From contig JAFQTT010000009.1 in the NCBI GenBank assembly GCA_017408885.1, forward strand, positions 124,001-188,000: DNA of 64,000 bases, read 5' to 3'. Positions 9,899-18,525 of this stretch are shown one piece after another. The translations under genes and the position numbers were made by a program. This DNA is from Methanocorpusculum sp. GTDB lineage: Archaea; Halobacteriota; Methanomicrobia; Methanomicrobiales; Methanocorpusculaceae. Positions within the stretch are counted from its first letter, which is position 1. The number at the start of each line of letters is the position of its first letter. The notes under the pieces were generated by a model. That model did not search any database, had not been told where the DNA came from, and saw only the letters and a program-made list of their open reading frames with translations.

Positions 9899-10483
9899 TT
9901 ATAATCTTCTCATGCACGGAATGCAGACGAGCTTTCCGTCAATCTCTGCACAAAGACCGTCTGCTGTCTGTTCTCCGCAGACAGAGCAGATAACATTTCC
10001 ATACATTCTGGCCTTCATTGGAAGAAGCTCTACGGTCTCCTTTACCTCGAACAGCTTCTCAGCATCGGCTGCCAGAATATTTGCCACATGTATATCTGAG
10101 AGCTCATCATAGCGTGCATGCTGTTCATCCGTTGCCTTGCCTGAGAAAACGATTGGTCGAAGCTCATTCATCTCCTCAGGCTTTGGCACGGCATCAGGAA
10201 TTGCAACAAGTCTTACAGACTTGCCTGTCTTTCTGTTATAGAATGAGAATGCAGTCTTTCCCCATTTATTGACAAAGAGATTTCCTTTGCCGGCGGTGCA
10301 TCCAAGGAATACCTGAATGGCATCTACAGTACATGAATCAGTCTCTGCAATGCAGACAAGCTCTTCATCCTCGGAGAAGGTCACATCAAGCAGTTTTGTA
10401 ACATATTCTGCAAGCTTATATCCCATTGCAAGCCCGCCGCAGGAGTGACCATGAAACTTAACAGCATCCTCAAATGATTTCAT
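9899..10483 (-). CDS. FmdE-domain protein with C-terminal zinc-finger
   Basis: A 194-residue protein of the FmdE family (PF02663). The N-terminal domain (about 1-150) carries the hallmark FHGHSCGGLAMGYK and the C-x-V-D-A-I-Q-x-x-x-G-C-T motif; the C-terminus has a four-cysteine treble-clef-like unit (CSVCGEQ ... CIPCMRRL). Although named for a protein near formylmethanofuran dehydrogenase, the family is not a catalytic subunit and its role is unresolved; members often lie beside iron, corrinoid or molybdate transporters. Here it faces a binding-protein-dependent uptake operon across a 119-bp shared promoter region, which suggests a metal- or metallocofactor-related role (inference). Confidence 0.85.
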   Translation of the reverse strand: MKSFEDAVKFHGHSCGGLAMGYKLAEYVTKLLDVTFSEDEELVCIAETDSCTVDAIQVFLGCTAGKGNLFVNKWGKTAFSFYNRKTGKSVRLVAIPDAVPKPEEMNELRPIVFSGKATDEQHARYDELSDIHVANILAADAEKLFEVKETVELLPMKARMYGNVICSVCGEQTADGLCAEIDGKLVCIPCMRRL

Positions 10484-10496
10484 AGAAGATAATGGG

Positions 10497-10570
10497 ACTG
10501 CATATAAAATAAATCATACGTTTCTGACGTTCGTCAACGTTTGAAACATACGTACTCGAAATATATAATA
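10497..10570. promoter_or_regulatory. Divergent promoter with candidate operator
   Basis: Between the FmdE gene and the uptake operon there are two TATA-like elements, TATAAAAT-type near 10501-10511 read leftward and AATATATAATA near 10560-10570 read rightward. Between them lie a perfect 12-bp palindrome TGACGTTCGTCA (10525-10536) and an adjacent odd palindrome GTTTGAAAC (10539-10547). A dyad between two TATA boxes is a typical place for a metal-responsive repressor. The regulator itself is not identifiable from this window. Confidence 0.45.
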
Positions 10571-10602
10571 CGCAGTAACACCAATTTAAAATTCGTAATA
10601 CT

Positions 10603-11736
10603 ATGAAGAAGTATCTCCCCATCATTCTGGCAGTCGCCGCAATGTTTGCTGTTGTATTAACGGCAGGCTGTGTGACGACCGATTCTCCGCAGAGCGGAGA
10701 GGGCATGGTTACTATCACCGACGCATTCGGACGCGAGGTAACAATTCCGGAGAATCCGGAAAAGATTGCAGTCGTTGGTTCCGGCTCGATGCGTTACTTC
10801 ATATACTTAGGGCTAGACACCGATATGTTTGTCGCAGTCGATGCTCAGGACGGAAGACTCTATTCATACTCATTTGAACAGCGTCCATATGCTCTTGCCC
10901 ATCCGGAACTGAAAGAAAAACAGGCGGTAGGTCCGACAAAAGGCGTTGTTGACAACGAAAAACTCCTGATGTCAGGCGCAGAAGTTCTCTTCATGGGAGG
11001 ATCTACCAGCTCAAATGCGGAGGTTGCAAACGAGATTCAGGAAAAAACAGGCATTCCGGTTGTTATGTTCTATGTAGGAAACTATGTAACTGACAGCGAA
11101 GAGATTCAGGATAGTCTTCTGATGCTTGGAGAGATTCTTGGAAAAGAACAGAGAGCAAAAGACCTGATTGCCTACTTCGATGCAGTAGAAGACGACTTAC
11201 AAAAGAGAGTCAAAGGTCTTTCCGCAGACGAGACAGTCTATGTCGGAGGAGTTGCATATAACGGCGTACATGGACTTGACGGTACTGACCCAACATACTA
11301 TCCGTTTGCTGTACTGAATCTCAAAAACGCTGCATCAGAAGTATCCTCGGTTTCCCAGACCGGATATGCACAGATTTCCAAGGAGAAACTTTTAGAATGG
11401 GATCCTGATTTCATCATCGTTGACCTCGCAACGTTAACTGCTGCAGAAGGCGGAGCACTTGTTGAGCTGAAGAATGATCCGTCATACAAAGAACTCACCG
11501 CGGTCAAGAATAATATGGTCTACACCGTAAACCCGCACACCGCGATGAACGTCAACCATGAGACCACCTTAGCCAACGCATACTTCATCGGAAAACTCCT
11601 CTATCCGGAGCAGTTCGAAGACATCGATCCGGTAAAGAAAGCTGATGAGATTTACTCATTCGTTGTCGGCGAGCCGGTCTTTGAGCTCTTAAAGGAAAAT
11701 GTTGAGGGACTTTCTTACCAGAGAGTTTTCTTCTAA
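10603..11736 (+). CDS. ABC transporter substrate-binding lipoprotein (iron/metallophore type)
   Basis: Extracellular solute-binding lipoprotein of the periplasmic-binding PF01497 (FepB/BtuF) class, 377 residues. A signal peptide of about 22 residues ends in the lipobox LTAGC with Cys23 as the expected lipidated residue. The mature part begins with VTITDAFGREVTIPENPEKI, the usual start of this family, and has two lobes linked by a long helix. The substrate could be a chelated iron, heme or a corrinoid; the sequence does not decide. It is the first gene of an operon with a TrmO-like gene, permease and ATPase; the next gene overlaps it by one base (TAATG). Confidence 0.9.
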   Translation: MKKYLPIILAVAAMFAVVLTAGCVTTDSPQSGEGMVTITDAFGREVTIPENPEKIAVVGSGSMRYFIYLGLDTDMFVAVDAQDGRLYSYSFEQRPYALAHPELKEKQAVGPTKGVVDNEKLLMSGAEVLFMGGSTSSNAEVANEIQEKTGIPVVMFYVGNYVTDSEEIQDSLLMLGEILGKEQRAKDLIAYFDAVEDDLQKRVKGLSADETVYVGGVAYNGVHGLDGTDPTYYPFAVLNLKNAASEVSSVSQTGYAQISKEKLLEWDPDFIIVDLATLTAAEGGALVELKNDPSYKELTAVKNNMVYTVNPHTAMNVNHETTLANAYFIGKLLYPEQFEDIDPVKKADEIYSFVVGEPVFELLKENVEGLSYQRVFF

Positions 11737-12152
11737 TGCCGGAAATACTCTGCACTCCGATTGGATTCGTCTCATCTCCATTCAAAGAGAGAGGAGACGC
11801 ACCGCGTCAGGGCAAATTAACTGATGAAATCAGTCTAATTACTCTCAAGGAAGAATACCTTCCTGCAACCCTTGGACTTGATGAAGAGAAGGATATCTTT
11901 GTTCTCTGCTGGTTTGACCGCTCGGAAAGAGATATTCTCCAAACACATCCTGCAGGCGATGATACAAAACCGCTCAAAGGTGTTTTTGCCAACAGATCAC
12001 CGCATCGTCCAAATCCAATTGCATTAACACTTGCAGAAGTCATCAGAATCGAAGAAAACCGTATCACCGTCAGAGGGCTTGAAGCTCTTGACGGAACTCC
12101 GGTCTTAGATATCAAACCGTTTAGAGCAGAGTTCGATACGCCGAACAGATAA
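11736..12152 (+). CDS. TrmO-like (TsaA/YaeB domain) protein
   Basis: A 138-residue protein of the UPF0066/TsaA family, whose characterised member TrmO is the SAM-dependent methyltransferase for N6-threonylcarbamoyladenosine in tRNA. Visible family features are the opening CTPIGFVSSPF, and the block GVFANRSPHRPNPIALT with the SAM/substrate-binding RSPHRPNPIG-type motif, here ending in Ala. It is a single-domain short form, as in many archaea. The unusual point is its place between the binding protein and permease genes of an uptake operon, overlapping the first by one base. It may methylate tRNA, or in this setting modify a small ligand; the second is speculation. Confidence 0.85.
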   Translation: MPEILCTPIGFVSSPFKERGDAPRQGKLTDEISLITLKEEYLPATLGLDEEKDIFVLCWFDRSERDILQTHPAGDDTKPLKGVFANRSPHRPNPIALTLAEVIRIEENRITVRGLEALDGTPVLDIKPFRAEFDTPNR

Positions 12153-12178
12153 ACTATGAACACCAATATACCTGAAGC

Positions 12179-13240
12179 ATGAAGCACAACGCAGAAGACT
12201 ACAAATCCTATGTCGGAAAAAAAGCCGGCATTCTTATCGCCGGCATCATCCTCTGCGTGGTGCTGTTTTTAATTACAATCTCAGTTGGAGCAATCACAAT
12301 TCCGCTTCCGGATGTGATTGCAACGATTTTTGCAGGGCCGGGCGGCACCGGTTTATTTGACAGAGCACTTTGGAACATCAGAATTCCGCAGGCTCTAACA
12401 GCAGTCGTTGCGGGAGCCGGTCTTGCAATCGCCGGCGTTGCGATGCAGTCTGTTCTTCGAAACCCGTTAGCATCCCCGTTTACCCTTGGTCTTTCGAATG
12501 CTGCTGCATTCGGTGCGGCTGTTGGAATTCTGCTCTTTGGCGCAGGAACGACCGGAAGCACTGTTGCGAATGCGGTTGTGGTAAATAATCCATATCTGAC
12601 AACTATTTGCGCATTTGTCTTCTCGCTTGCAACAACAGCGATAATTCTCGCCATCGCAAAAATCCGCGGGGCAACTCCGGAGACTATGGTTCTGGCAGGA
12701 GTTGCTATCAGTTCTCTGTTCTCCGCAGGCCTTATGGCGATTCAGTACTTTGTTGACGATACTCAGCTCGCATCCATTGTCTTCTGGCAGTTTGGAGATG
12801 TGTCTCGCGCAAGCTGGTCGGAGCTTGGATTAATTGCGGCTGTCGTTTTAGTCTGCTCGCTTTATCTGTTCTTCAAGCGCTGGGACTTCAACGCGATTGA
12901 TGCAGGAGAGGAGACGGCAAAAGGTCTTGGAGTGAATGTAGGCCGTACAAGACTTCTTGGAATGATTGCCGCATCGCTTATCAGTGCAATCGTTGTCGCT
13001 TTCCTTGGTGTAATCGGGTTTGTGGGGCTTGTCTGTCCGCATATGATGCGAAGAATCGTCGGCGACGACCACCGGTTTTTAATTCCGGCAAGCATTATCT
13101 GCGGTGCACTTCTGCTTCTTGCAGCAGATACAGTTGCAAGAACGATTATCGCACCTCAGGTACTTCCGGTCGCAGTTCTGACGTCATTTTTGGGAGCACC
13201 GATATTTATCTACTTAATCATTAAAGGGAGGAGAATGTGA
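12179..13240 (+). CDS. FecCD-type ABC transporter permease
   Basis: Inner component of a metal-chelate importer, 353 residues with about ten hydrophobic helices. Family signatures are RIPQALTAVVAGAGLAIAGVAMQSVLRNPLA near the N-terminus and GFVGLVCPHMMRRIVGDDHR, the cytoplasmic ATPase-contact region, near residues 278-300. This places it in the FecCD/BtuC permease family. A single permease implies a homodimer. The GTG start of the ATPase gene overlaps its stop by four bases, so expression is coupled. Confidence 0.93.
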   Translation: MKHNAEDYKSYVGKKAGILIAGIILCVVLFLITISVGAITIPLPDVIATIFAGPGGTGLFDRALWNIRIPQALTAVVAGAGLAIAGVAMQSVLRNPLASPFTLGLSNAAAFGAAVGILLFGAGTTGSTVANAVVVNNPYLTTICAFVFSLATTAIILAIAKIRGATPETMVLAGVAISSLFSAGLMAIQYFVDDTQLASIVFWQFGDVSRASWSELGLIAAVVLVCSLYLFFKRWDFNAIDAGEETAKGLGVNVGRTRLLGMIAASLISAIVVAFLGVIGFVGLVCPHMMRRIVGDDHRFLIPASIICGALLLLAADTVARTIIAPQVLPVAVLTSFLGAPIFIYLIIKGRRM

Positions 13241-14118
13241 CAGGAGATCATTCACACCACGGACATATGCATGACCATGAGCACATGCACGGAGACGGGG
13301 TGATTCACTCCCACCCGCACTCACACGAAGAAAATCATGAGCACCACTCAGACTGCCCCGGAGAGGCAATCCTGAAGGTGGACGGAGTTGAGTTCGGATA
13401 TAAGAGTTTCAAGGTTTTGGAGAATATCGAGGTTGGTGTTTCCAGAGGTGAGATTCTTGCAATCCTTGGGCCAAACGGTGTTGGAAAATCGACACTTCTT
13501 CGCTGTATGAATATGATTCTGCGCCCGCAAAAAGGGGCAGTCATGGTTGACGGCGAGGAGCTTTCGAAGATGTCGCCAAATGAGATTGCAAAACATGTTG
13601 GATATGTTGCGCAGAGAAGCGAAGCTGCCCGCATGACTGTGTTTGATTCGGTGCTTCTTGGACGAAAGCCGCATATCGGCTGGAGACTGACGGTTGATGA
13701 TTATTCGATGGTGGAGGATGCTCTTGTCAAATTCGGACTTTCGGAGATGCAGCTTCGCTATATTGATGAGATTTCAGGAGGAGAGCTTCAGAGGGTTTGT
13801 GTATGCCGCGCTATTGTGCAGGAGCCGTCAGTTCTTCTGCTTGATGAGCCGACATCTGCTCTTGACCTGTCGCGTCAGATGGAGATTTTGCATCTTATCC
13901 GGCATGTTGTTGACCAGCATAACTGTGCAACAATTATGACGATGCATGATTTGAATCTCGCGCTGAGGTTTGCGGATAGATTTGTGTTTATGAAGGGCGG
14001 AAAAATCTATGCGGCATGTGATAAGTGGGGAGTTACGCCGGAGCTGATTTCGGATGTGTATGGAATCGAAGTGGATGTAATTTTCCATAACGATTTGCCA
14101 GTTGTGATTCCGAAGTGA
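13237..14118 (+). CDS. ABC transporter ATPase with histidine-rich N-terminus
   Basis: ATPase of the FepC/BtuD type, 293 residues. Residues 44-290 form a standard ABC domain: Walker A GPNGVGKST at 78-86, the Q-loop VAQR, the signature ISGGELQRV, Walker B LLLDEPTSALD and the switch His in MTMHD. The first 40 residues are extra: about 15 are His, in runs such as HSHHGHMHDHEH, ending in a Cys. This could hold Ni, Zn, Co or Fe and act as a sensor or store (inference). The start is GTG at 13237, overlapping the permease stop; an AGGGAGGAG ribosome site lies just upstream, inside the permease gene, supporting this start and so the extension. Confidence 0.93.
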   Translation: MTGDHSHHGHMHDHEHMHGDGVIHSHPHSHEENHEHHSDCPGEAILKVDGVEFGYKSFKVLENIEVGVSRGEILAILGPNGVGKSTLLRCMNMILRPQKGAVMVDGEELSKMSPNEIAKHVGYVAQRSEAARMTVFDSVLLGRKPHIGWRLTVDDYSMVEDALVKFGLSEMQLRYIDEISGGELQRVCVCRAIVQEPSVLLLDEPTSALDLSRQMEILHLIRHVVDQHNCATIMTMHDLNLALRFADRFVFMKGGKIYAACDKWGVTPELISDVYGIEVDVIFHNDLPVVIPK

Positions 14119-14125
14119 TGTTTTT

Positions 14126-14167
14126 CCCGCCTGTCCGCCTGCTAATCGCGGCGGACTTTTCGGCGGG
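14126..14167. repeat. Two-step hairpin after the uptake operon
   Basis: Inverted repeat with outer arms CCCGCC (14126-14131) / GGCGGG (14162-14167) and inner arms GTCCGCC (14133-14139) / GGCGGAC (14150-14156). The loop includes GCTAATCGC, a motif that recurs in other hairpins of this window. It may serve as a terminator or be a mobile palindromic unit. Confidence 0.6.
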
Positions 14168-14210
14168 CAATCATGTTTTTGTGACAATTCTTTTTTAATA
14201 TAGATAAAAC

Positions 14211-14268
14211 GGTTGATGCTCTTTTGCTGTTTTTCCGTCGGGCTAAAAACAGCAAAAGAGCATCAACC
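14211..14268. repeat. Perfect 24-bp inverted repeat
   Basis: Arms 14211-14234 and 14245-14268 are exact reverse complements over 24 bases, separated by the 10-base loop CCGTCGGGCT. The stem starts GGTTGATGCT. It lies between two further GC-rich hairpins and between convergent genes. This is longer than needed for a terminator. Confidence 0.75.
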
Positions 14269-14316
14269 TAAAAACCAAATCAGACAAAAGTCTTGAAATC
14301 AAAAAAATCTTTTTTT

Positions 14317-14358
14317 CCCGCCGAATAGAGCGGCGCGGTTAGCAGCCGCTCCGGCGGG
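14317..14358. repeat. GC-rich hairpin before the RbkR stop
   Basis: Outer arms CCCGCCG (14317-14323) / CGGCGGG (14352-14358) and inner arms GAGCGGC (14329-14335) / GCCGCTC (14345-14351). A T-run precedes it on the plus strand. It resembles the hairpin at 14126-14167 in reverse orientation, with the loop reading GCTAACCGC on the minus strand. Confidence 0.6.
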
Positions 14359-14385
14359 CAGAACCACACTACAAAAAAAAGAAAC

Positions 14386-15048
14386 TCAGGAGATAATAAT
14401 CTCCACCGCAGAGCCGTCCTCAACCTTCAAAGCCTCACGGAGACGCTCTCCAGAAATAAGTTCCACAATCTCGGATGGATGATGCGTTCTCAAAGGAGCA
14501 ACAATAGCGCAGGCAATACCCCCAATCGTACACCTCAGACAACGAACCGCACCAAACTGACGATGCTCATCATTAAAGCCCGGAATAATCTGCCACTCCA
14601 AAGACTCAAGACGGTTTCTAATCTGCATACTCTGAGGATTCAGCTTAACATTAAGAGTGCCCGGATATGGAGCAAAACCGCAAATCTCCGAAATCTTATC
14701 CGAATAAATCGACATATAATACCTGCCCTCGCCAACTCCGGACACAACAACACCCTTCATCGAATACATCTCGGAAGACTCGCCAAAAATCTTACAGTAC
14801 TCAGCAAACTCGCGTCTTAAATGCTCCTCGCCTTCTGCCGTAATCAAAACATGCTGACCGCTTGCCTCTGCAGTTCTTGTCACCATCTTTAAACGCTCAA
14901 GAGACAAAAGCCTGCGCGATGCTGTCTGCTGACTTATTCCAAGCATCTCACCCAATGCCTGAGTGGAAATCCTAACCGGACCCTTAATACCCCCAAGAGA
15001 GGCAAGTTTTCGCAGACAAAGCGTATCCTCCGCATCAATATTAGTCAT
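14386..15048 (-). CDS. rbkR: CTP-dependent riboflavin kinase with DNA-binding domain (RbkR)
   Basis: Bifunctional archaeal protein that phosphorylates riboflavin to FMN with CTP and represses riboflavin-related genes. The N-terminal winged helix (about residues 1-90, ALGEMLGISQQTASRRLLSLE) is followed by the kinase barrel with KGVVVSGVGEGRYYMS and FAPYPGTLNVKL motifs and the C-terminal HHPSEIVELIS block. I chose the ATG at 15048 (MTNIDAEDT, 221 residues); an upstream in-frame ATG at 15105 would add residues not typical of the family and would lie upstream of a TATA-like element at about 15070-15080. It is divergent from a regulator gene. Confidence 0.92.
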   Translation of the reverse strand: MTNIDAEDTLCLRKLASLGGIKGPVRISTQALGEMLGISQQTASRRLLSLERLKMVTRTAEASGQHVLITAEGEEHLRREFAEYCKIFGESSEMYSMKGVVVSGVGEGRYYMSIYSDKISEICGFAPYPGTLNVKLNPQSMQIRNRLESLEWQIIPGFNDEHRQFGAVRCLRCTIGGIACAIVAPLRTHHPSEIVELISGERLREALKVEDGSAVEIIIS

Positions 15049-15067
15049 TGTTCCATTATTGTATCGC

Positions 15068-15156
15068 TTCCTATATATGGGTTGACATTGAATCTCTTTC
15101 GTCAATTTACGAATTCGACAACCAGGCTTTTATGCAAGTAACGAAAACATATATAG
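15068..15156. promoter_or_regulatory. Divergent promoter region with TTCGT-N6-ACGAA palindrome
   Basis: The 111-bp gap between rbkR and the regulator gene contains TATA-like elements reading leftward (about 15070-15080) and rightward (CATATATA at about 15148-15155), and a palindrome TTCGT (15098-15102) / ACGAA (15109-15113). RbkR is known to bind palindromes near its targets, so autoregulation is possible. The rightward TATA box sits only a few bases before the annotated ATG of the next gene, which raises doubt about that start. Confidence 0.4.
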
Positions 15157-15159
15157 TGT

Positions 15160-15870
15160 ATGAAGCCGGGCCTGCGTCAGCAGCTTGCCGAAAAGATGGC
15201 AGGCGAAATCACTCTCTCAGACTCACCGGGAAAAGCACTGAAAAAATGGAGGACAAGCTTCCAAATCCCTCCAAGCACTCTTGCTGAATACCTCGGAGTA
15301 TCTCCTTCTGTAGTCAGCGACTACGAAAGCGGAAGAAGAAAAAGTCCGGGCACCGGTGTTGTTGGAAAAATTGTCGACAGCATCTTAGACATTGACGAAG
15401 AAAACGGCGGAAAGTTCATCAAAAAATATGGAAAACTCCTGTTTTCCAATTACGACGATGAAGTCATCTATGACATACATGACTTCGCCGCATCTGTTCC
15501 AATAACGGAACTCTCCGAAATCATCGATTGTGAGACCATATGCGGAGAATTAGACTCTCACATCTTCGGATACACCGTTGTCAACAGCTTAAATGCAATC
15601 CTGAATCTCTCACCAAGCGAATTCAACCGCATTTACGGCTGGAGTACCGAACGTGCACTCATATTTACCGACGTATCGTCTGGAAAATCTCCGATGATTG
15701 CAATCCGCGTTACGCCGTTTAAACCTCCTTATGTGATTCTGCAAGGGATTACCGCCGAGAAAGTGCACCCGATGGTAAAACTCCTCGCCGAAAAAGACCA
15801 TATCAACGTACTCTGTACCCCGCTTGGCGTACAGGAAATCATCACCAGACTGAGGAAAGCAAAATGGTAG
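15160..15870 (+). CDS. Helix-turn-helix regulator upstream of the mevalonate genes
   Basis: A 236-residue archaeal regulator. Residues about 28-75 form a Cro/C1-type helix-turn-helix ([23 protein letters not shown]); the remainder (about 100-236) is a ligand-type domain of the kind annotated as COG1709, ending [10 protein letters not shown]. It overlaps the HMG-CoA synthase start by seven bases, and this kind of regulator precedes HMG-CoA synthase in several methanogens, so it probably controls isoprenoid synthesis (inference). The start is uncertain: ATG at 15160 follows a TATA-like element too closely for a leader, and ATG at 15196 (MAGEITLSD) would suit a leaderless transcript. Confidence 0.8.
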   Translation: MKPGLRQQLAEKMAGEITLSDSPGKALKKWRTSFQIPPSTLAEYLGVSPSVVSDYESGRRKSPGTGVVGKIVDSILDIDEENGGKFIKKYGKLLFSNYDDEVIYDIHDFAASVPITELSEIIDCETICGELDSHIFGYTVVNSLNAILNLSPSEFNRIYGWSTERALIFTDVSSGKSPMIAIRVTPFKPPYVILQGITAEKVHPMVKLLAEKDHINVLCTPLGVQEIITRLRKAKW

Positions 15871-16907
15871 GTATCATAACCTATGGGGCATACATCCCCA
15901 GATACAGAATAAAAGTCGAAGAAATCGCACGCGTATGGGGAGCAAACGCAGCAGAGATTTCAGGCGGCCTTGGAGTACATGAAAAGGCCGTTCCAGACTA
16001 CGACGAAAACACAGCAACATTTGCAGTCGAGGCCGCCCGCGCAGCGCTCGCACGCCGCGAGGTTGACGTCTCAGAAATCAAAGCCGTCTATGTGGGTTCA
16101 GAGTCCCACCCGTATGCTGTAAAACCAACTGCCGTCACCGTAGGCGAAGCAATCGGAGCAACACCAGTGATGACCGCCGCAGACTATGAGTTTGCATGCA
16201 AAGCAGGAACTGCGGCAATCCAGACATCTATGGGCCTTGTTGCATCAGGCATGATGAAGTACGCAGTCGCAATCGGCGCAGACACAGCTCAGGGTGCTCC
16301 GGGAGACGCATTAGAGTACACAGCAGCCGCAGGAGGTGCTGCATACATCATCGGAAATGACGATCCGATTGCAGAAATCAACGACACATGCTCATTTACA
16401 AGCGACACTCCGGACTTCTGGAGACGTGAAGGAGAAGACTACCCGCAGCACGGCGGAAGATTCTCCGGTGAGCCTGGATATTTCAAACATGTCGAATCTG
16501 CCGCAAAGATGATGATGGAAAGACGCGGCACTCGTCCGTCTGACTACGACTATGCAGTCTTCCACCAGCCAAACGCAAAGTTTCCGCAGAAAGCAGCAAA
16601 GACGCTCGGATTTACAGCAGAACAGATTAAGCCGGGACTTCTTGTCCCAAGACTTGGAAACACATACAGCGGAGCTGTTCCACTCGGACTTGCGGCAGTC
16701 CTTGATATCGCAAAACCAGGAGACAGAATCTTTGTCACAAGTTATGGAAGCGGAGCTGGTTCTGACTCATTCGACATCACAGTGACTGATGCAATTCTCG
16801 ATAAGATTGACAGAAGCAAAGCCCCGTCTGTTGAATCGATGCTTGAGAAGAAGAAGTATCTTGACTATGCGGTCTACGCACGTCACAAAGGAAAAATCAA
16901 GGTGTGA
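15864..16907 (+). CDS. Hydroxymethylglutaryl-CoA synthase, archaeal type
   Basis: Condenses acetyl-CoA with acetoacetyl-CoA in the mevalonate route to archaeal lipids. The 347-residue protein has the thiolase fold; the catalytic Cys lies in [13 protein letters not shown], a conserved His in FHQPN and the [12 protein letters not shown] loop near residue 270. Length fits the archaeal short form. It sits ahead of the thiolase and DUF35 genes with which, in characterised methanogens, it forms one complex that channels acetoacetyl-CoA. Its ATG overlaps the upstream regulator by seven bases. Confidence 0.94.
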   Translation: MVGIITYGAYIPRYRIKVEEIARVWGANAAEISGGLGVHEKAVPDYDENTATFAVEAARAALARREVDVSEIKAVYVGSESHPYAVKPTAVTVGEAIGATPVMTAADYEFACKAGTAAIQTSMGLVASGMMKYAVAIGADTAQGAPGDALEYTAAAGGAAYIIGNDDPIAEINDTCSFTSDTPDFWRREGEDYPQHGGRFSGEPGYFKHVESAAKMMMERRGTRPSDYDYAVFHQPNAKFPQKAAKTLGFTAEQIKPGLLVPRLGNTYSGAVPLGLAAVLDIAKPGDRIFVTSYGSGAGSDSFDITVTDAILDKIDRSKAPSVESMLEKKKYLDYAVYARHKGKIKV

Positions 16908-16913
16908 GGTAAA

Positions 16914-18080
16914 ATGGTAGAAGTAGCAGTAATTGGAGCCGGAATGACAAAATTCGGCGAACGCTGGGACGCATCGCTTCGCGACCTTTGTACCGAAGCA
17001 GGAGTTGCAGCCCTTGAGGACGCAAACGTCTCAGGAGAACAGATTGACGCACTCTTTGTCGGTTCGATGTCTGCCGGACGTTTCATCGGACAGGAGCACG
17101 TTGGTGCATTAGTCGCAGACTATGTAGGTCTTGGAGGGGATTTACACATTCCGGCAACACGCGTTGAAGCTGCATGTGCATCCGGCGGTCTTGCCTTCCG
17201 CCAGGCGGTTGCAGCCGTTGCTTCCGGCATGTCTGATGTTGTAATCGCCGCAGGTGTTGAGAAGATGACAGATGTCGGAGATGCAACCGATGTTTTAGCA
17301 GGTGCGGCAGACCGCGAGTGGGAAAGCTTTGCAGGCGCAACTTTTCCGGGCCTCTATGCAATGATTGCCTGCGATTACATGAATAAGTACGGATTAACCC
17401 GTGAGGAGTTAGCACAGGTTGCAGTAAAGAACCACTATCATGGGGCAAGAAATCCATACGCACATTTCCAAAACGAAATCACACAGTCCACTGTGATGAA
17501 CTCAACAATGGTTGCATCACCATTACGGCTCTTTGACTGTTCTCCTGTATCAGACGGAGCAGCAGCAGTTGTTGTCTGTTCCTTAGAGAAAGCCCGCGAG
17601 TTTACAGACACCCCAATCACAGTCCTCGCATCTGCTCAGGCAGGAGACACCATTGCTCTGCATGACAGACCTGACTTTTCCACAATGGGGGCAACAGTTG
17701 CAGCAGGACGCAAGGCATTCGCACAGGCAAAGATTGAGCACAAGGATGTTGACTTCGTAGAAGTTCATGACTGTTTCACAATTGCAGAGCTCTGCGCAAT
17801 CGAAGATCTCGGTTTTGTCCCGAAGGGAACTGCTGGTAAGTTCACCGCAGAAGGAGAGACTCAGATTGGAGGAAAGCTTCCTGTAAACACTTCAGGCGGT
17901 CTGAAGGCCTGCGGTCATCCGGTCGGTGCTACCGGAATCAAGCAGGTCTGGGAGGTTGTACAGCAGCTTCGAGGCGAGGCAGGACGCCGTCAGGTTGACG
18001 GAGCAGAAATTGGTATGACGCAAAACGTTGGCGGCACAGGAGCTACGGTTGTGAGCCACATCTTCAGGAGGGAATGCTGA
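16914..18080 (+). CDS. Acetyl-CoA C-acetyltransferase (thiolase)
   Basis: Makes acetoacetyl-CoA from two acetyl-CoA for the neighbouring HMG-CoA synthase. The 388-residue protein has the nucleophile Cys in [13 protein letters not shown] (about residue 86), the His of [11 protein letters not shown], and the C-terminal [11 protein letters not shown] loop with the second catalytic region. It belongs to the SCP2-like archaeal thiolase group. It starts six bases after HMG-CoA synthase, with a GTGAGG ribosome site, and overlaps the DUF35 gene by seven bases. Confidence 0.94.
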   Translation: MVEVAVIGAGMTKFGERWDASLRDLCTEAGVAALEDANVSGEQIDALFVGSMSAGRFIGQEHVGALVADYVGLGGDLHIPATRVEAACASGGLAFRQAVAAVASGMSDVVIAAGVEKMTDVGDATDVLAGAADREWESFAGATFPGLYAMIACDYMNKYGLTREELAQVAVKNHYHGARNPYAHFQNEITQSTVMNSTMVASPLRLFDCSPVSDGAAAVVVCSLEKAREFTDTPITVLASAQAGDTIALHDRPDFSTMGATVAAGRKAFAQAKIEHKDVDFVEVHDCFTIAELCAIEDLGFVPKGTAGKFTAEGETQIGGKLPVNTSGGLKACGHPVGATGIKQVWEVVQQLRGEAGRRQVDGAEIGMTQNVGGTGATVVSHIFRREC

Positions 18081-18472
18081 TGACAGTTGCAAGATTCTGG
18101 AGACGCATTCCGCAGAGGTACAATCTGATTGGAACCAAGTGCGAGACATGCGGACATGTTTTCTTCCCGCCAAGAGCATTCTGTCCGCACTGCAGAAGAG
18201 GAGGAGACCTGCATGAGATTAAATTCTCAGGAAAAGGAAAGGTTCTGACCTTCTCAGTAGTTCACTCTGCAAGCGACCAGTACGCAGATCAGAAGCCGTA
18301 CGTCCTTGCAATTATCGAGCTCGAAGAGGGAGCACGCATGACAACACATGTAGTCTGCGAGCCGGATGAGGTCTACATTGGAATGCCTGTTCGGTCAGTC
18401 TTCCGTGTGCTCGATGAAGACGGAGCAGACGGAGTAATCCACTACGGAACAAAGTTCGTTCCGGATGAGTAA
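18074..18472 (+). CDS. DUF35 OB-fold protein with zinc ribbon
   Basis: A 132-residue protein with an N-terminal rubredoxin-like zinc ribbon ([18 protein letters not shown], about residues 19-36) and an OB-fold. In archaeal thiolase/HMG-CoA synthase complexes this protein bridges the two enzymes and helps form the shared CoA site. Gene order and overlap here match that role. ATG at 18074 overlaps the thiolase end; ATG at 18080 two codons later is an alternative. A T-run at 18492-18498 follows. Confidence 0.92.
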   Translation: MLMTVARFWRRIPQRYNLIGTKCETCGHVFFPPRAFCPHCRRGGDLHEIKFSGKGKVLTFSVVHSASDQYADQKPYVLAIIELEEGARMTTHVVCEPDEVYIGMPVRSVFRVLDEDGADGVIHYGTKFVPDE

Positions 18473-18525
18473 TTTTACTTACTCAGTCTACTTTTTTTAT
18501 AATTAACAATCAGATAAAAAAGATT

